Notes: generated by a model not told the origin, from the sequence alone. Counted from the stretch's first letter, positions 44,085-52,938 are shown. The stretch: DNA of 64,000 nt from an uncultured Muribaculaceae bacterium (GCA_910587475.1 CAJUMR010000014.1:7287-71286); one strand, 5' to 3'. A program made the numbers and translations.

Positions 44085-45554
44085 ATGAAGTTAAGATCTT
44101 TAGCATTTTCGTTGCTCGCCCTCGGCGCCCTCAGCGCTGCAGCCGGGCGCCCTCAAGTAGTCGCCCACCGCGGTCACTGGAAGCCCGAAGGTTCGGCACA
44201 GAACTCAATACGCGCTCTTGTCAAGGCCGACTCCGTCGGCGCTGACGCCGTTGAACTCGATGTGTGGATTTCGTCCGACGACGTTCTCTATGTCAACCAC
44301 GATCCCTCGTTTCAGGGAGTTGTCATCGAGACCTCCGACTCCGCCACCCTGTCGAAACTTCGTCTCTCCAACGGCGAGCCGCTCCCGACCCTCGACAGCT
44401 ATCTCGAAGTGGCGAAGAATCTTCGCCCCGATCTGGTTGTGGAGATGAAAACTCACACCGACCCAAAACGCGAGGACGTGGCCGTTGAAAAAGTAATCGA
44501 TATGATAGCCGAGAAAGGTCTGACCGACCGCACCTGCTATATCACCTTCTCTCGCAACTCCTTCAACAATCTTGTAGCGATGAGCGGCCGCCCTGTGCAA
44601 TTTCTCACAGCCGGATCTCCCTGCGCGCTCAAACAGATCGGAGGCTCGGGAGCCGACTACCACATCAGCGTGTACAAATCTAACCCGCAATGGATCAAAG
44701 AGCTCCACGATCTTGGTCTTACCGTCAATATCTGGACCGTCGACACTCCCGCCGACATACAATGGTGCATCGACCATGACGCCGACTTCATCACCACCGA
44801 CGAACCTGAACTCGCTATGGAACTCGTAAAGAAAGCCTGCGATCAGCGTGAAATGAAAATCATGACCTACAACCTGCGTTTCGGAGAGCTGGCCGACATG
44901 GACCGTATCGCTGCTGAAATCAAGGCGCAGAACCCCGATTTCGTTGCCATTCAGGAAGTGGATGTCAACACTAACCGCGCAGCCTCAAAACACAACAATG
45001 GTCTCAACTATGTCACCGAACTGGCTCAGAGAACAGGAATGTTCGGCTACTACGGCCGCGCCATCGACTTCGGACCCGGTTACTACGGCGTCGGCATATT
45101 GTCACGCTATCCGGCAGAAAAGATCGAAAAATTCGAACTTCCCAACCCCGGCAATGTCGAACCTCGCGTGCTGCTGATGGGAACATTCGAGATGCCAGGA
45201 CGCAAGTTTGTCTTTGCATCGACCCACCTCGACTACAGCGATCACGAAACCCGCAAGCAACAGGCGCGTTTCGTCTCTGAAAAGATGACTTCGGCCGACT
45301 ATCCCGCAGTGCTTGCTGGCGACTTCAACGCCAACCCGTCGCAGATCTACATCAAGACTTTCAAGGCAACTATGAAAGACCTGACAAACACAGCCAAAAC
45401 ATGGCCTGCCGACGTACCCAAGGAAAAACTCGATTTCATATTTGCCTATCCTCCTCAGAATTTCGAGCTAAAATCATGTTTCGTGCCCGAACCTTCAGCC
45501 AAATCAGCATCCGACCATCTGCCGGTCGTCTCTGATATAATAGTAAATTTCTAA
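44085..45554 (+). CDS. GDPD phosphodiesterase fused to an EEP-family phosphatase/nuclease
   Basis: 489 residues, signal peptide MKLRSLAFSLLALGALSAAAG. Residues about 22-250 form a glycerophosphodiester phosphodiesterase: VVAHRGHWKPEGSAQNS, ELDVWIS and VNHD catalytic motifs, LVVEMK and FITTDEPE. Residues about 258-489 form an endonuclease/exonuclease/phosphatase domain with all core residues: MTYNLRFG (Asn), IQEVD (Glu), STHLDY (His), AGDFNANP (Asp, Asn) and SDHLPVVS (Asp-His). Both halves cleave phosphodiesters and appear intact. Secreted to the periplasm or beyond, it may strip glycerol and phosphate from phospholipid headgroups or similar substrates. The COG0523 gene follows after 9 nt. Confidence 0.88.
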   Translation: MKLRSLAFSLLALGALSAAAGRPQVVAHRGHWKPEGSAQNSIRALVKADSVGADAVELDVWISSDDVLYVNHDPSFQGVVIETSDSATLSKLRLSNGEPLPTLDSYLEVAKNLRPDLVVEMKTHTDPKREDVAVEKVIDMIAEKGLTDRTCYITFSRNSFNNLVAMSGRPVQFLTAGSPCALKQIGGSGADYHISVYKSNPQWIKELHDLGLTVNIWTVDTPADIQWCIDHDADFITTDEPELAMELVKKACDQREMKIMTYNLRFGELADMDRIAAEIKAQNPDFVAIQEVDVNTNRAASKHNNGLNYVTELAQRTGMFGYYGRAIDFGPGYYGVGILSRYPAEKIEKFELPNPGNVEPRVLLMGTFEMPGRKFVFASTHLDYSDHETRKQQARFVSEKMTSADYPAVLAGDFNANPSQIYIKTFKATMKDLTNTAKTWPADVPKEKLDFIFAYPPQNFELKSCFVPEPSAKSASDHLPVVSDIIVNF

Positions 45555-45563
45555 CCTTTTGTA

Positions 45564-46841
45564 ATGAACAAAAAAACAGAAACTCCAGTGCTGCTGCTCA
45601 CCGGCTATCTCGGCAGCGGCAAGACAACTCTCCTCAACCATATTCTCACCAACCGGAAAGGCATACGCTTTGCCGTGATAGTCAACGACATCGGAGAAGT
45701 CAACATCGATGCTTCACTGATTCAGAAAGGAGGCGTAGTCGGTCAGGACAAATCGTCAGACGATCTGGTAGCGCTGCAGAACGGATGTATCTGCTGCACT
45801 TTGCAGATGGATCTGATCAAGCAGCTCAGCGAACTGATAAGCTCCCGACGTTTCGACTATATTGTCATAGAAGCGAGCGGCATCTGCGAACCGGCACCGA
45901 TCGCCCAAAGCATATCGTCGATGCGCATGATGGACGAACAGTACACAGCCAACGGCATTCCACGGCTCGACTGCATCGTCACAGTAGTCGACGCCCTGCG
46001 CATGCGCGACGAATTTGCATGCGGCGAAAGTCTGTCGCGTCCTGATAAAACAGAAGACGATATCGAAAACCTCATCATCGAACAGATCGAATTCTGCAAT
46101 ATCATACTGCTCAACAAAATTTCTGAGGTCAGTGTCGAGGAAGCCGGACGAATCCGTGCAATCATCCGTGCCATACAGCCCAAAGCGAGGATCATCGAAT
46201 GTGACTACGCTAATGTAGATCTCGATCTGCTCGTAAACACCCGACTGTTTGACTTCGAGAAAGTGGCAACATCGGCGGCATGGGTCCGCGAGATAGAGCG
46301 CCCCGTCGATGACCATGAAGAAGATCATGATCATGAACATGAACACCATCACCATGAACATGAGCATCATGAACATGAACACGAACACCATCATGATCAT
46401 GAGCATTGTCACGACGAAAATTGCTCCTGTCATCACCACCATCATCACCACCATGGAGAAGGAGAAGCCGAAGAGTACGGCATACAAACATTTGTCTACT
46501 ATCGCCGCCCGGCATTCGACATCCATAAGTTTGACCGCTTTTTGGCTCAGAACTGGCCGTCCAACATCATAAGGACAAAAGGTATAGTATATTTCAAACA
46601 CAATACCGACATGTCGTTTCTGTTCGAACAGGCAGGTAGACAGAAAAAACTTACAGAATCAGGATTCTGGTATGCCACTGCTCCTGAAGAAGAACTTATT
46701 ATGCTCATGCAACGTGAACCAGGACTGATGCGCGATTGGGATGAGAAATACGGCGACCGCATGATTAAACTCGTGTTTATCGGTCAGCATCTCGACCGTA
46801 AGGCCATCGTGAAGGCTCTCGACGACTGTCTCGCCGAATAA
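45564..46841 (+). CDS. COG0523 (CobW/ZNG1-like) GTPase with His-rich metal loop
   Basis: 425 residues, cytosolic. G1 GYLGSGKTT (about 13-21), the metal-binding CxCC motif in GCICCTLQ, EASG switch region, NKI guanine-specificity motif (LLNKIS) and a CobW C-terminal domain (about 305-425). Between the two domains, residues about 249-300 contain roughly 27 His and 3 Cys, encoded by CAT/CAC-rich DNA. COG0523 proteins are GTP-dependent metal chaperones, and His-rich members are mostly linked to zinc. The metal here is inferred. It probably shares a transcript with the GDPD-EEP gene. Confidence 0.9.
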   Translation: MNKKTETPVLLLTGYLGSGKTTLLNHILTNRKGIRFAVIVNDIGEVNIDASLIQKGGVVGQDKSSDDLVALQNGCICCTLQMDLIKQLSELISSRRFDYIVIEASGICEPAPIAQSISSMRMMDEQYTANGIPRLDCIVTVVDALRMRDEFACGESLSRPDKTEDDIENLIIEQIEFCNIILLNKISEVSVEEAGRIRAIIRAIQPKARIIECDYANVDLDLLVNTRLFDFEKVATSAAWVREIERPVDDHEEDHDHEHEHHHHEHEHHEHEHEHHHDHEHCHDENCSCHHHHHHHHGEGEAEEYGIQTFVYYRRPAFDIHKFDRFLAQNWPSNIIRTKGIVYFKHNTDMSFLFEQAGRQKKLTESGFWYATAPEEELIMLMQREPGLMRDWDEKYGDRMIKLVFIGQHLDRKAIVKALDDCLAE

Positions 46842-46866
46842 GAGCTTGTTTCACAATAACTGTAAT

Positions 46867-46919
46867 ACCCGGAGGGCTGCGCAACTTTATATAGAAGCAC
46901 AGCCCTCCGGGTCATTTTT
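46867..46919 (+). terminator. Intrinsic terminator after the COG0523 gene
   Basis: 13-bp stem ACCCGGAGGGCTG (46867-46879) with CAGCCCTCCGGGT (46900-46912), 20-nt loop, then CATTTTTC. It separates convergent genes. Confidence 0.82.
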
Positions 46920-46925
46920 CACCTA

Positions 46926-47852
46926 TTAGCGATTCTTTTGCGACCTGGCTATGTTGCGCGGATGATGAGTCAGAATCTCATCCCGCAGATGCGACTTATC
47001 GAGATGAAGATAGAGCTCGGTGGTGGCTATGCTCTCGTGGCCGAGCATCTGCTGGATAGCTCTCAGGTTGGCTCCTCCTTCGAGCAGATGAGTGGCAAAC
47101 GAATGTCGCAATGTGTGCGGAGAAATGGATTTTCTCACGCCGGCCGCCTCAGCAAGCGACTTGACTATGTAGAACACCATGACGCGTGTGAGACGTTTGC
47201 CGTGTCGGCTGATGAATATCATGCCCTCCTCTCCTCTCTTTACAACAATATCAGAGCGCATTGCCAACCATAGTCTGATCTCGTCGAGCGATGTCCGGGA
47301 CATCGGCACGAGGCGCTGCTTATCGCCTTTGCCGGTAACCATCAGTATGCCTTCTTCGAAATTGATATTATCGATGCGCAGATTGCACAACTCACTGACA
47401 CGCAAGCCGCAGCCATAGAGAGTCTCGATTATCGCCCTGTTGCGCTGACCTTCGGCTTTGGTCATGTCGATAGAGGCGACCATGTCGTCAATCTCGCTGA
47501 CCGACAATATATCCGGCAATTTACGGCCTATCCTCGGACTCTCGAGCAAAAGAGTCGGATTAACCTCTATGAGGTCCTCGATAATCATGTAACGGTAGAG
47601 CGACTTTATGCCCGATATTATTCTGGCTTGCGATCGCGGTGCTATGCCAAGTTCATGTAAATCGATAATAAACCCTTGCAGACACTCGAGATCGGCAGAG
47701 TAGATGTCACGCCCGACGTCGTCAAGCCACTGAGCGAGACGGTCGGCATCGGCGACATAATTCACACGGGTGTTTTCCGACAATCCGCGTTCGAGTGTCA
47801 GAAAAGCCATGTAATGAGATCTAAGTATCTCATAATCAGGATGATTAGCCAT
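46926..47852 (-). CDS. xerD: Tyrosine recombinase XerD
   Basis: 308 residues. N-terminal SAM-like core-binding domain (about 8-95: LTLERGLSENTRVNYVADADRL) and catalytic domain with Arg in GLRVSEL, Lys in GKGDKQRLVP, His-x-x-Arg in SPHTLRHSFATHLLEGGA, His in LGHESI and Tyr in TTELYLH. Length fits XerC/XerD rather than mobile-element integrases, and the gene is last in the pyrH-frr operon. With a partner it resolves chromosome dimers at dif. Confidence 0.92.
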   Translation of the reverse strand: MANHPDYEILRSHYMAFLTLERGLSENTRVNYVADADRLAQWLDDVGRDIYSADLECLQGFIIDLHELGIAPRSQARIISGIKSLYRYMIIEDLIEVNPTLLLESPRIGRKLPDILSVSEIDDMVASIDMTKAEGQRNRAIIETLYGCGLRVSELCNLRIDNINFEEGILMVTGKGDKQRLVPMSRTSLDEIRLWLAMRSDIVVKRGEEGMIFISRHGKRLTRVMVFYIVKSLAEAAGVRKSISPHTLRHSFATHLLEGGANLRAIQQMLGHESIATTELYLHLDKSHLRDEILTHHPRNIARSQKNR

Positions 47853-47873
47853 AAAATCATAAGTTGTTGTAAA

Positions 47874-48509
47874 TCAAAGTCTTCCTTCTTCAACAGCACA
47901 CGCCACACGTTCGAGAATGGCGTCCTCGCGGTCTTTTTCAGGATGGAATTCACCCTTCAGGCTGACACCGAAAAGTTTGCCGAAGCCTTGCCAGAAAGTT
48001 GCGCGGAACGATCCGAGAAAAGCCTTCACTATTTCGTAGCTTGTCTGATGGGTTTCTCTCTGTATGAGCTTTATCAGCACCTTAGCCTGTCGCCGCGAGA
48101 AACGCTTGAGCACAGGTTTGTACTGCTCGAAAATAGATTTTTCCATATCCTTAAGATACTTTTCCCGCTCTTTCTGAGTCGGAAAAGTCTCTATATATTC
48201 ATATGTCTCGACCAAGGTCTCGGCTATCAGTTTGGCATAAGGCAAGAGGAGCTTGACGTCGCGGACTGTGCGCCAATAAAATTCTTCTTCCTTCTTATTC
48301 TTGAATTTCCATTCCTTGAAAACGGTTATACCTCTAAGATGTATCACCTGCACCGTGTCGCCGTCCTCGTCGATTCGCCAGGTGTAGCCCTGGACAGCCT
48401 TTTTCCGGGCAGAACCGGGATTGTCGATGGTTCGCTGTGAAGCAGCAAATACTGTATTGGCCGCGAATGCGGCCAATACAGTCAATAATATGAGTCGGAG
48501 AGAAAGCAT
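47874..48509 (-). CDS. DUF4294 protein
   Basis: 211 residues, signal peptide MLSLRLILLTVLAAFAANTVFAA. The pattern FKNKKEEEFYWRTVRDVKLLLPYAKLI, FPTQKEREKYLKDMEK and KVLIKLIQRETHQTSYEIVK is characteristic of DUF4294, a mostly helical, charge-rich periplasmic family restricted to Bacteroidetes and of unknown function. It lies between frr and xerD with gaps of 17 and 21 nt, so it belongs to the same operon. Confidence 0.85.
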   Translation of the reverse strand: MLSLRLILLTVLAAFAANTVFAASQRTIDNPGSARKKAVQGYTWRIDEDGDTVQVIHLRGITVFKEWKFKNKKEEEFYWRTVRDVKLLLPYAKLIAETLVETYEYIETFPTQKEREKYLKDMEKSIFEQYKPVLKRFSRRQAKVLIKLIQRETHQTSYEIVKAFLGSFRATFWQGFGKLFGVSLKGEFHPEKDREDAILERVACAVEEGRL

Positions 48510-48526
48510 CGTGCTGATATAAACAA

Positions 48527-49087
48527 TCAGACGGTGAGAATTTCTTTTTCCTTGGCAGCGAAAATGTCGTCGATCTGTTTCAGATATTTGTCATGAAGTT
48601 TCTGAACTGACGCTTCAGCATCTTTTTCAACATCTTCGGGCATGCCTTGCTTGACAGCTTTTTTCAAACCGTCGATAGCATCGCGACGGGCATTTCTGAC
48701 AGAAACTTTTGCCTGCTCAGCTTCGGCCTTCGACTGTTTTACGAGTGCCTTACGGCGGTCTTCGGTCAACGGCGGAATAGAGAGTCTGATAACCTCACCA
48801 TTGTTTTCGGGTGTGATGCCGAGTTCAGAGTTGATTATCGCCTTTTCGATTTCCTTGAACATCGCCTTCTCCCAAGGGGTGATCGCTATGGTGCGTGCAT
48901 CGGGCACAGAAACATTGGCAACGTTTGAAACGGGCACAAGGCTACCGTAATACTCCACACGGATGCCGTCGATCAGTTTGGCACTTGCTTTACCTGCGCG
49001 GATGTGAGAGAGACTGTCGTCGAGAAATGCAACGGCGAGTTCCATTTTTTCCTCAGCCGGTGCGAGATAGGTGTTTACGTCGGTCAT
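48527..49087 (-). CDS. frr: Ribosome recycling factor
   Basis: 186 residues, the normal length. The three-helix-bundle signatures SLSHIRAGKASAKLIDGIRVEYYG, VSVPDARTIAITPWEKAM and IRLSIPPLTEDRRKALVK are present, with the C-terminal helix EASVQKLHDKYLKQIDDIFAAKEKE. It releases ribosomes from mRNA after termination together with EF-G. Directly downstream of pyrH (23-nt gap), the usual bacterial order. Confidence 0.98.
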   Translation of the reverse strand: MTDVNTYLAPAEEKMELAVAFLDDSLSHIRAGKASAKLIDGIRVEYYGSLVPVSNVANVSVPDARTIAITPWEKAMFKEIEKAIINSELGITPENNGEVIRLSIPPLTEDRRKALVKQSKAEAEQAKVSVRNARRDAIDGLKKAVKQGMPEDVEKDAEASVQKLHDKYLKQIDDIFAAKEKEILTV

Positions 49088-49110
49088 AATTTATAGAGTT
49101 TTTATTGAAA

Positions 49111-49821
49111 TCAATAGACAAGAGTTCCGATATTTTCGCCGGAAATCACTTTAGCGAGATTGCCGAGATGATCCATGTCAAAAACCACTATCGGCATTTT
49201 ATTTTCTTTGCACAGAGCAGTGGCGGTAAGATCCATAACCTTCAGACCACGGGCAAGCACCTCGTCGTATGTGATTTCATCAAATTTGACAGCTTCGGGA
49301 TCTTTTTCCGGATCGGCTGTGTAGACACCGTCGACACGTGTTCCTTTCAGCATGACATCAGCTTCTACCTCGATTGCACGGAGCGCCGAACCGGTGTCGG
49401 TGGTGAAGAACGGATTGCCTGTTCCGCATGATATGATAGCCACCTGGCCTTTTTCAAGGGTTTCGATCGCCCGCGGTTTGCTGTATTGCTCACCGATGGG
49501 GAACATGTTGATAGCAGTCAACACTTTTGCCGGTTGCCCTATTGCTTCAAGAGCCGAACTCAAAGCCAGAGAATTGATCACAGTGGCAAGCATTCCCATC
49601 TGGTCGCCTTTCACACGGTCGAAGCCTTTGGCAGCACCCTGGAGACCACGGAAAATGTTGCCCCCACCGATTACGATGGCTACCTCTACATTGCTGTCGA
49701 CAATTTCCTTGATCTGCATGGCATAGTCGGAAAGGCGGTTTGTGTCAATGCCGTAGCCTTGCTGACCCATGAGGGATTCGCCACTGAGTTTTAGAAGTAC
49801 TCTTTTATATTTGGTTCTCAT
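49111..49821 (-). CDS. pyrH: Uridylate kinase
   Basis: 236 residues from ATG 49821 (MRTKYKRVLLKLSGESL); the frame is open upstream to 49944, but that extension has no family match. Amino-acid-kinase fold with LLKLSGESLMG, VIGGGNIFRG, GDQMGMLATVINSLAL, GTGNPFFTTDTGSALRA and VFDMDHLGNLAKV. It phosphorylates UMP to UDP in the cytosol. First gene of the pyrH-frr-DUF4294-xerD operon. Confidence 0.98.
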   Translation of the reverse strand: MRTKYKRVLLKLSGESLMGQQGYGIDTNRLSDYAMQIKEIVDSNVEVAIVIGGGNIFRGLQGAAKGFDRVKGDQMGMLATVINSLALSSALEAIGQPAKVLTAINMFPIGEQYSKPRAIETLEKGQVAIISCGTGNPFFTTDTGSALRAIEVEADVMLKGTRVDGVYTADPEKDPEAVKFDEITYDEVLARGLKVMDLTATALCKENKMPIVVFDMDHLGNLAKVISGENIGTLVY

Positions 49822-49896
49822 ATATTGGTTGTTTAAAATTTTCACTAACGCAAAAATAGGCAAAATATATGAGATAAGTTGATTTTTGCCCAATTT

Positions 49897-49928
49897 TATG
49901 TCAAGTACGGGATTTGTTCGTAATTTTG
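49897..49928 (+). promoter_or_regulatory. Promoter for the LOG-family gene
   Basis: Perfect -7 TAATTTTG (49921-49928) with a 20-nt spacer to an imperfect -33 (TATG, 49897-49900). Confidence 0.45.
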
Positions 49929-49995
49929 TGATACAAAACAACAAGCATCATCAATATGGTCCGTCGTGCAATGTACCACGCTTTTAAACATTGAT

Positions 49996-50574
49996 ATGAT
50001 CGAAAACAAAGCAATAACAGTCTACTGCGCTTCAAGCGTAACGATAGACAAGCAATACTTCGAGGCGGCCGAACGCCTTGGCAATGCAATTGCCCGTCGT
50101 GGGCTTACACTCGTCACCGGAGCCGGATCGATGGGTCTGATGGGTGCCGTCAATGATGCGGCCGTCAAAGCCGGAGGACACACTGTCGGAGTGATACCTC
50201 AGTTTATGGTCGACCGCGGTTGGCACCACAAAGGATTGTCGGAACTCATGATCACCGACAGTATGCACAGCCGTAAGGAAATGATGGCCCGACTGAGTTG
50301 TGCGGCGATAGCGCTTCCCGGCGGTATAGGCACCTTTGAAGAACTTCTCGAGATAATCACCTGGCGACAACTCGGTCTCTATGACGGCAACATCGTAGTA
50401 CTTAACATCAACGGATATTACGATGATCTGCTCAGAATGCTTGACACAGCTATAGCCCAACATTTCATGAAGCCAGATCACAGAAATCTGTGGAGCGTGG
50501 CCACCACCGTCGATGAAGCGCTTGATCAGGCCTTGAATGACAACGCCATCTCCCACTTCTCCGACAAATTTTAA
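49996..50574 (+). CDS. LOG-family (lysine decarboxylase-like) nucleotide phosphoribohydrolase
   Basis: 192 residues from ATG 49996 (MIENKAITVYCASS); an in-frame ATG at 49966 would add ten residues with no support. Rossmann fold with LVTGAGSMGLMGAVNDAA and the LOG signature ALPGGIGTFEELLEIITW, plus MHSRKEMM. LOG proteins hydrolyse nucleoside 5'-monophosphates to base and ribose 5-phosphate; the physiological substrate in gut bacteria is uncertain. Divergent from pyrH, followed by DUF4271 after 15 nt. Confidence 0.92.
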   Translation: MIENKAITVYCASSVTIDKQYFEAAERLGNAIARRGLTLVTGAGSMGLMGAVNDAAVKAGGHTVGVIPQFMVDRGWHHKGLSELMITDSMHSRKEMMARLSCAAIALPGGIGTFEELLEIITWRQLGLYDGNIVVLNINGYYDDLLRMLDTAIAQHFMKPDHRNLWSVATTVDEALDQALNDNAISHFSDKF

Positions 50575-50589
50575 GAGGATGTTAAAAAA

Positions 50590-51438
50590 ATGGCACAATC
50601 CAACGATAGTATAATCATAATACCGGATTCGATCAGCGTCGCCTCTCTCGATTTCAGACTTGACACCACCCTTCTCGAAAGCCGGGCAGAGGTGAGGACG
50701 GAGACTTTCGATTCGATCGAGCTGGCCTCGACGATAGTTCCGCCAGAAGATAATTGGCACACCGGTCTTGAAGGATCGTCACGCCAGGGATCTCTGTACG
50801 GCAATTCAGGAATACTGACTATCATCGTGGTGCTGTTTGTCATTGTGTCGATGACATTCAAGGAGTGCCGCAAATTGTTTTCCCGTTTTGCCGATGATCT
50901 ACGCAACAACAAGCACCGCGAAAATGCCTTTGACGATCACGGCAGTAACGAGCCTCGCCTGACTGTTCTGACTATCGTCCAGTTTCTGGTCTACGGCGGT
51001 ATACTGCTGAGCACTATAGCTGTCGTCCTGTCGGGCAACACCGACAATCATCCAGATAACTTCGCCCACCTTGTGAAGAGCATAGGCCTGTTTTCATGCT
51101 ATTATATTTTTGAATTGTGTGCTTACAGTGTGGTAGGCTACACATTTGCCGGAAAAGAAGGCCGCAGACTGTGGATAAGGTCGCTCAATGCATCGCAGTC
51201 GATGGCCGGTGTTGGACTGATGATACCGGCGCTGCTGGCCCTCTTCTATCCCCAGAGCATCGCAGTGGTCGGCACGCTTGGATGTATCATATATTTATCG
51301 GCAAGACTGATATTTATATACAAAGGGTTTAGTATTTTTTATAAGAATATATTTTCGTTGGTCTATTTTATTTTGTACCTTTGCACTCTTGAAATTATAC
51401 CCTTAATTTATGTAATTAAACTCGCCTTACTTATTTAA
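50590..51438 (+). CDS. DUF4271 membrane protein
   Basis: 282 residues. Hydrophilic N-terminus (about 1-70), then about six transmembrane segments (TIIVVLFVIVSM; VQFLVYGGILLSTIAVVL; IGLFSCYYIFELCAYSVVGY; GLMIPALLALFYP; LGCIIYLSARLIFIYKGF; FILYLCTLEIIPLIYVIKL). Matches DUF4271, a Bacteroidetes family found next to a hemD-like gene, as here. Function unknown; the conserved context suggests a link to the downstream gene. Confidence 0.85.
   Translation: MAQSNDSIIIIPDSISVASLDFRLDTTLLESRAEVRTETFDSIELASTIVPPEDNWHTGLEGSSRQGSLYGNSGILTIIVVLFVIVSMTFKECRKLFSRFADDLRNNKHRENAFDDHGSNEPRLTVLTIVQFLVYGGILLSTIAVVLSGNTDNHPDNFAHLVKSIGLFSCYYIFELCAYSVVGYTFAGKEGRRLWIRSLNASQSMAGVGLMIPALLALFYPQSIAVVGTLGCIIYLSARLIFIYKGFSIFYKNIFSLVYFILYLCTLEIIPLIYVIKLALLI
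51352..51383 (+). promoter_or_regulatory. Internal promoter for hemD-rnpA-yidD
   Basis: TTTT (51352-51355, one mismatch to TTTG), 20-nt spacer and perfect -7 TACCTTTG (51376-51383), inside the 3' end of the DUF4271 gene, about 95 nt before ATG 51479. Confidence 0.5.
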
Positions 51439-51478
51439 TAAGCTAAGGTGAATTTTTTAAGTAAAACGACATCTAATT

Positions 51479-52252
51479 ATGAAAATTAATAAGATATTAG
51501 TATCGCAACCCAAGCCTTCATCGGAAAAGTCGCCCTATTATGAAATAGCTGCTAAATATGGTGTGGAAATCGTGTTTCGACCTTTTATCAAGGTGGAGGG
51601 TTTAAGCGCCAAAGAATTCAGACAGCAGAAAGTCTCTATACCTGAATACACGGCAATAATATTTACGGCCAAGACAGCGATTGACCACTTTTTCCGTCTT
51701 TGTGAAGAGATGCGCATCAGCATCCCCGACACAATGAAATATTTCTGTACAAGCGATTCAATAGCCAATTATCTCCAGAAATATATCATCTACCGCAAAA
51801 GAAAGATCTTTTCGGCAAAGACCGGCAAGCTCGCCGATCTGCTTCCTTATATGCTGAAACACAAGAATGAAAAATTCCTTTTTGCTGTTTCAGATGTCAA
51901 CAATGGCACAGATGCAGCCATACTCAACGACAATAATATCAACTATACCCGTGCAGCCATGTACCGCACGGTGAGCAACGATTTTACAGAAGGTGAAGCT
52001 TTCGACTATGACATGCTCGTATTCTTCAGCCCTCAGGGTATTGAATCGTTGCTCAAGAACTTCCCCGACTTCAAGCAAGGCGATATAAAGATAGCGACAT
52101 TCGGCGTCACCACAGCCCAGGCTGTCAAAGACGCAGGTCTTCGCCTCGATATCGGCGCACCCTCTCCTGAAGCCACATCTATGACCGGAGCGCTCGACAT
52201 CTATCTCGCCAAAACCAATCCAATAGAAACAACCGAACCTCAGGAAGCATAA
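51479..52252 (+). CDS. hemD: Uroporphyrinogen-III synthase-like protein
   Basis: 257 residues. The HemD-like bilobed layout is visible: ILVSQPKPSSEKSPYYEIA at the start, TAIIFTAKTAIDHFFRL, a domain switch near FLFAVSDVNNG, then DMLVFFSPQGIESLLKNF and IATFGVTTAQAVKDAGL. HemD closes hydroxymethylbilane to uroporphyrinogen III. Many Bacteroidales lack a complete haem pathway, so this protein may have another role; no other haem genes are near. Confidence 0.75.
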   Translation: MKINKILVSQPKPSSEKSPYYEIAAKYGVEIVFRPFIKVEGLSAKEFRQQKVSIPEYTAIIFTAKTAIDHFFRLCEEMRISIPDTMKYFCTSDSIANYLQKYIIYRKRKIFSAKTGKLADLLPYMLKHKNEKFLFAVSDVNNGTDAAILNDNNINYTRAAMYRTVSNDFTEGEAFDYDMLVFFSPQGIESLLKNFPDFKQGDIKIATFGVTTAQAVKDAGLRLDIGAPSPEATSMTGALDIYLAKTNPIETTEPQEA

Positions 52253-52291
52253 CACCCGTAACCTGCTTCACAGGTCAACCGATTAAGAAGC

Positions 52292-52744
52292 GTGAAAAAA
52301 TACGGATTAAATAAATCTGACAAATTATGCAGCCCCACGGCAATAGACCAGCTCTTCAGCCGTGGGGCTCATGTTATGCAGGCCGACGAGGCGAAGTCAG
52401 CCATGGCATATCCATTGCGCGCAGTGTGGCGGACCAACAGCAAAAGAGACAATGGTTCGGACATACAGTTTCTTATCTCAATACCAAAGAAAAGACTACG
52501 CCATGCTGTCGACCGTGTGAAAATGCGCCGCAGAGTACGCGAAGCCTACAGATTGAACCTACCGGATTTCGACATGCCTGAAGGAGACAAGACAGACCTC
52601 GCCTTGATCTACGTGGCAAATGAACTGAAAGATTACAAAACCGTTGAAAAAGCAATATGTCGTCTACTTCAGAAAATCAAAGATGAAAAAAGCATTGCGC
52701 AAGGCGACTGTTCTGCTGATCAGTCTGCCGATCCACTTCTATAG
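52292..52744 (+). CDS. rnpA: Ribonuclease P protein component
   Basis: 150 residues, beginning at GTG 52292. N-terminal NKSDKLCSPTAIDQLFSRG and the RNA-binding RNR motif KRLRHAVDRVKMRRRVREAYR region are typical. It helps RNase P RNA remove tRNA 5' leaders. The C-terminal tail extends 62 nt over the start of yidD, a typical rnpA-yidD overlap. rpmH and dnaA, its common neighbours in other phyla, are not here. Confidence 0.95.
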   Translation: MKKYGLNKSDKLCSPTAIDQLFSRGAHVMQADEAKSAMAYPLRAVWRTNSKRDNGSDIQFLISIPKKRLRHAVDRVKMRRRVREAYRLNLPDFDMPEGDKTDLALIYVANELKDYKTVEKAICRLLQKIKDEKSIAQGDCSADQSADPLL

Positions 52745-52916
52745 ATATGCAATATCGCCGATGTTGCCCCCTGCATGCCGCTTCACACCGACGTGCAGCC
52801 AATATGCTCTTGAAGCATTGCAACGTCACGGTCCTCTGAAAGGGCTCTGGCTGACGATAAAAAGGATATGCCGTTGTCATCCCTGGGGAGGCAGCGGATA
52901 TGATCCTGTACCATGA
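52683..52916 (+). CDS. yidD: Membrane protein insertion efficiency factor YidD
   Basis: 77 residues from ATG 52683 (MKKALRKATVLLISLPIHFY), the usual length; an upstream in-frame ATG at 52644 lies well inside rnpA. Hallmarks FYRYAISPMLPPACRFTPTCSQYALEA and RICRCHPWGGSGYDPVP are intact, including the conserved cysteines. YidD assists YidC/Sec-dependent insertion of membrane proteins at the inner membrane. Confidence 0.96.
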   Translation: MKKALRKATVLLISLPIHFYRYAISPMLPPACRFTPTCSQYALEALQRHGPLKGLWLTIKRICRCHPWGGSGYDPVP

Positions 52917-52938
52917 AAAAACACCTGTGAAAAACATC

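Noticed and set aside
46309..46460. CRISPR-like or satellite repeat
   Set aside because: The periodicity is codon-level CAT/CAC repetition encoding histidines, without spacers.
45756..46601. 281-codon minus-strand open frame with Met/Val-rich membrane-like stretch
   Set aside because: The apparent hydrophobic segment is the antisense of the His-rich CAT repeats in the COG0523 gene.
46926..47852. Mobile-element integrase
   Set aside because: Length, motifs and operon position fit XerD; no att-like repeats or phage genes are nearby.
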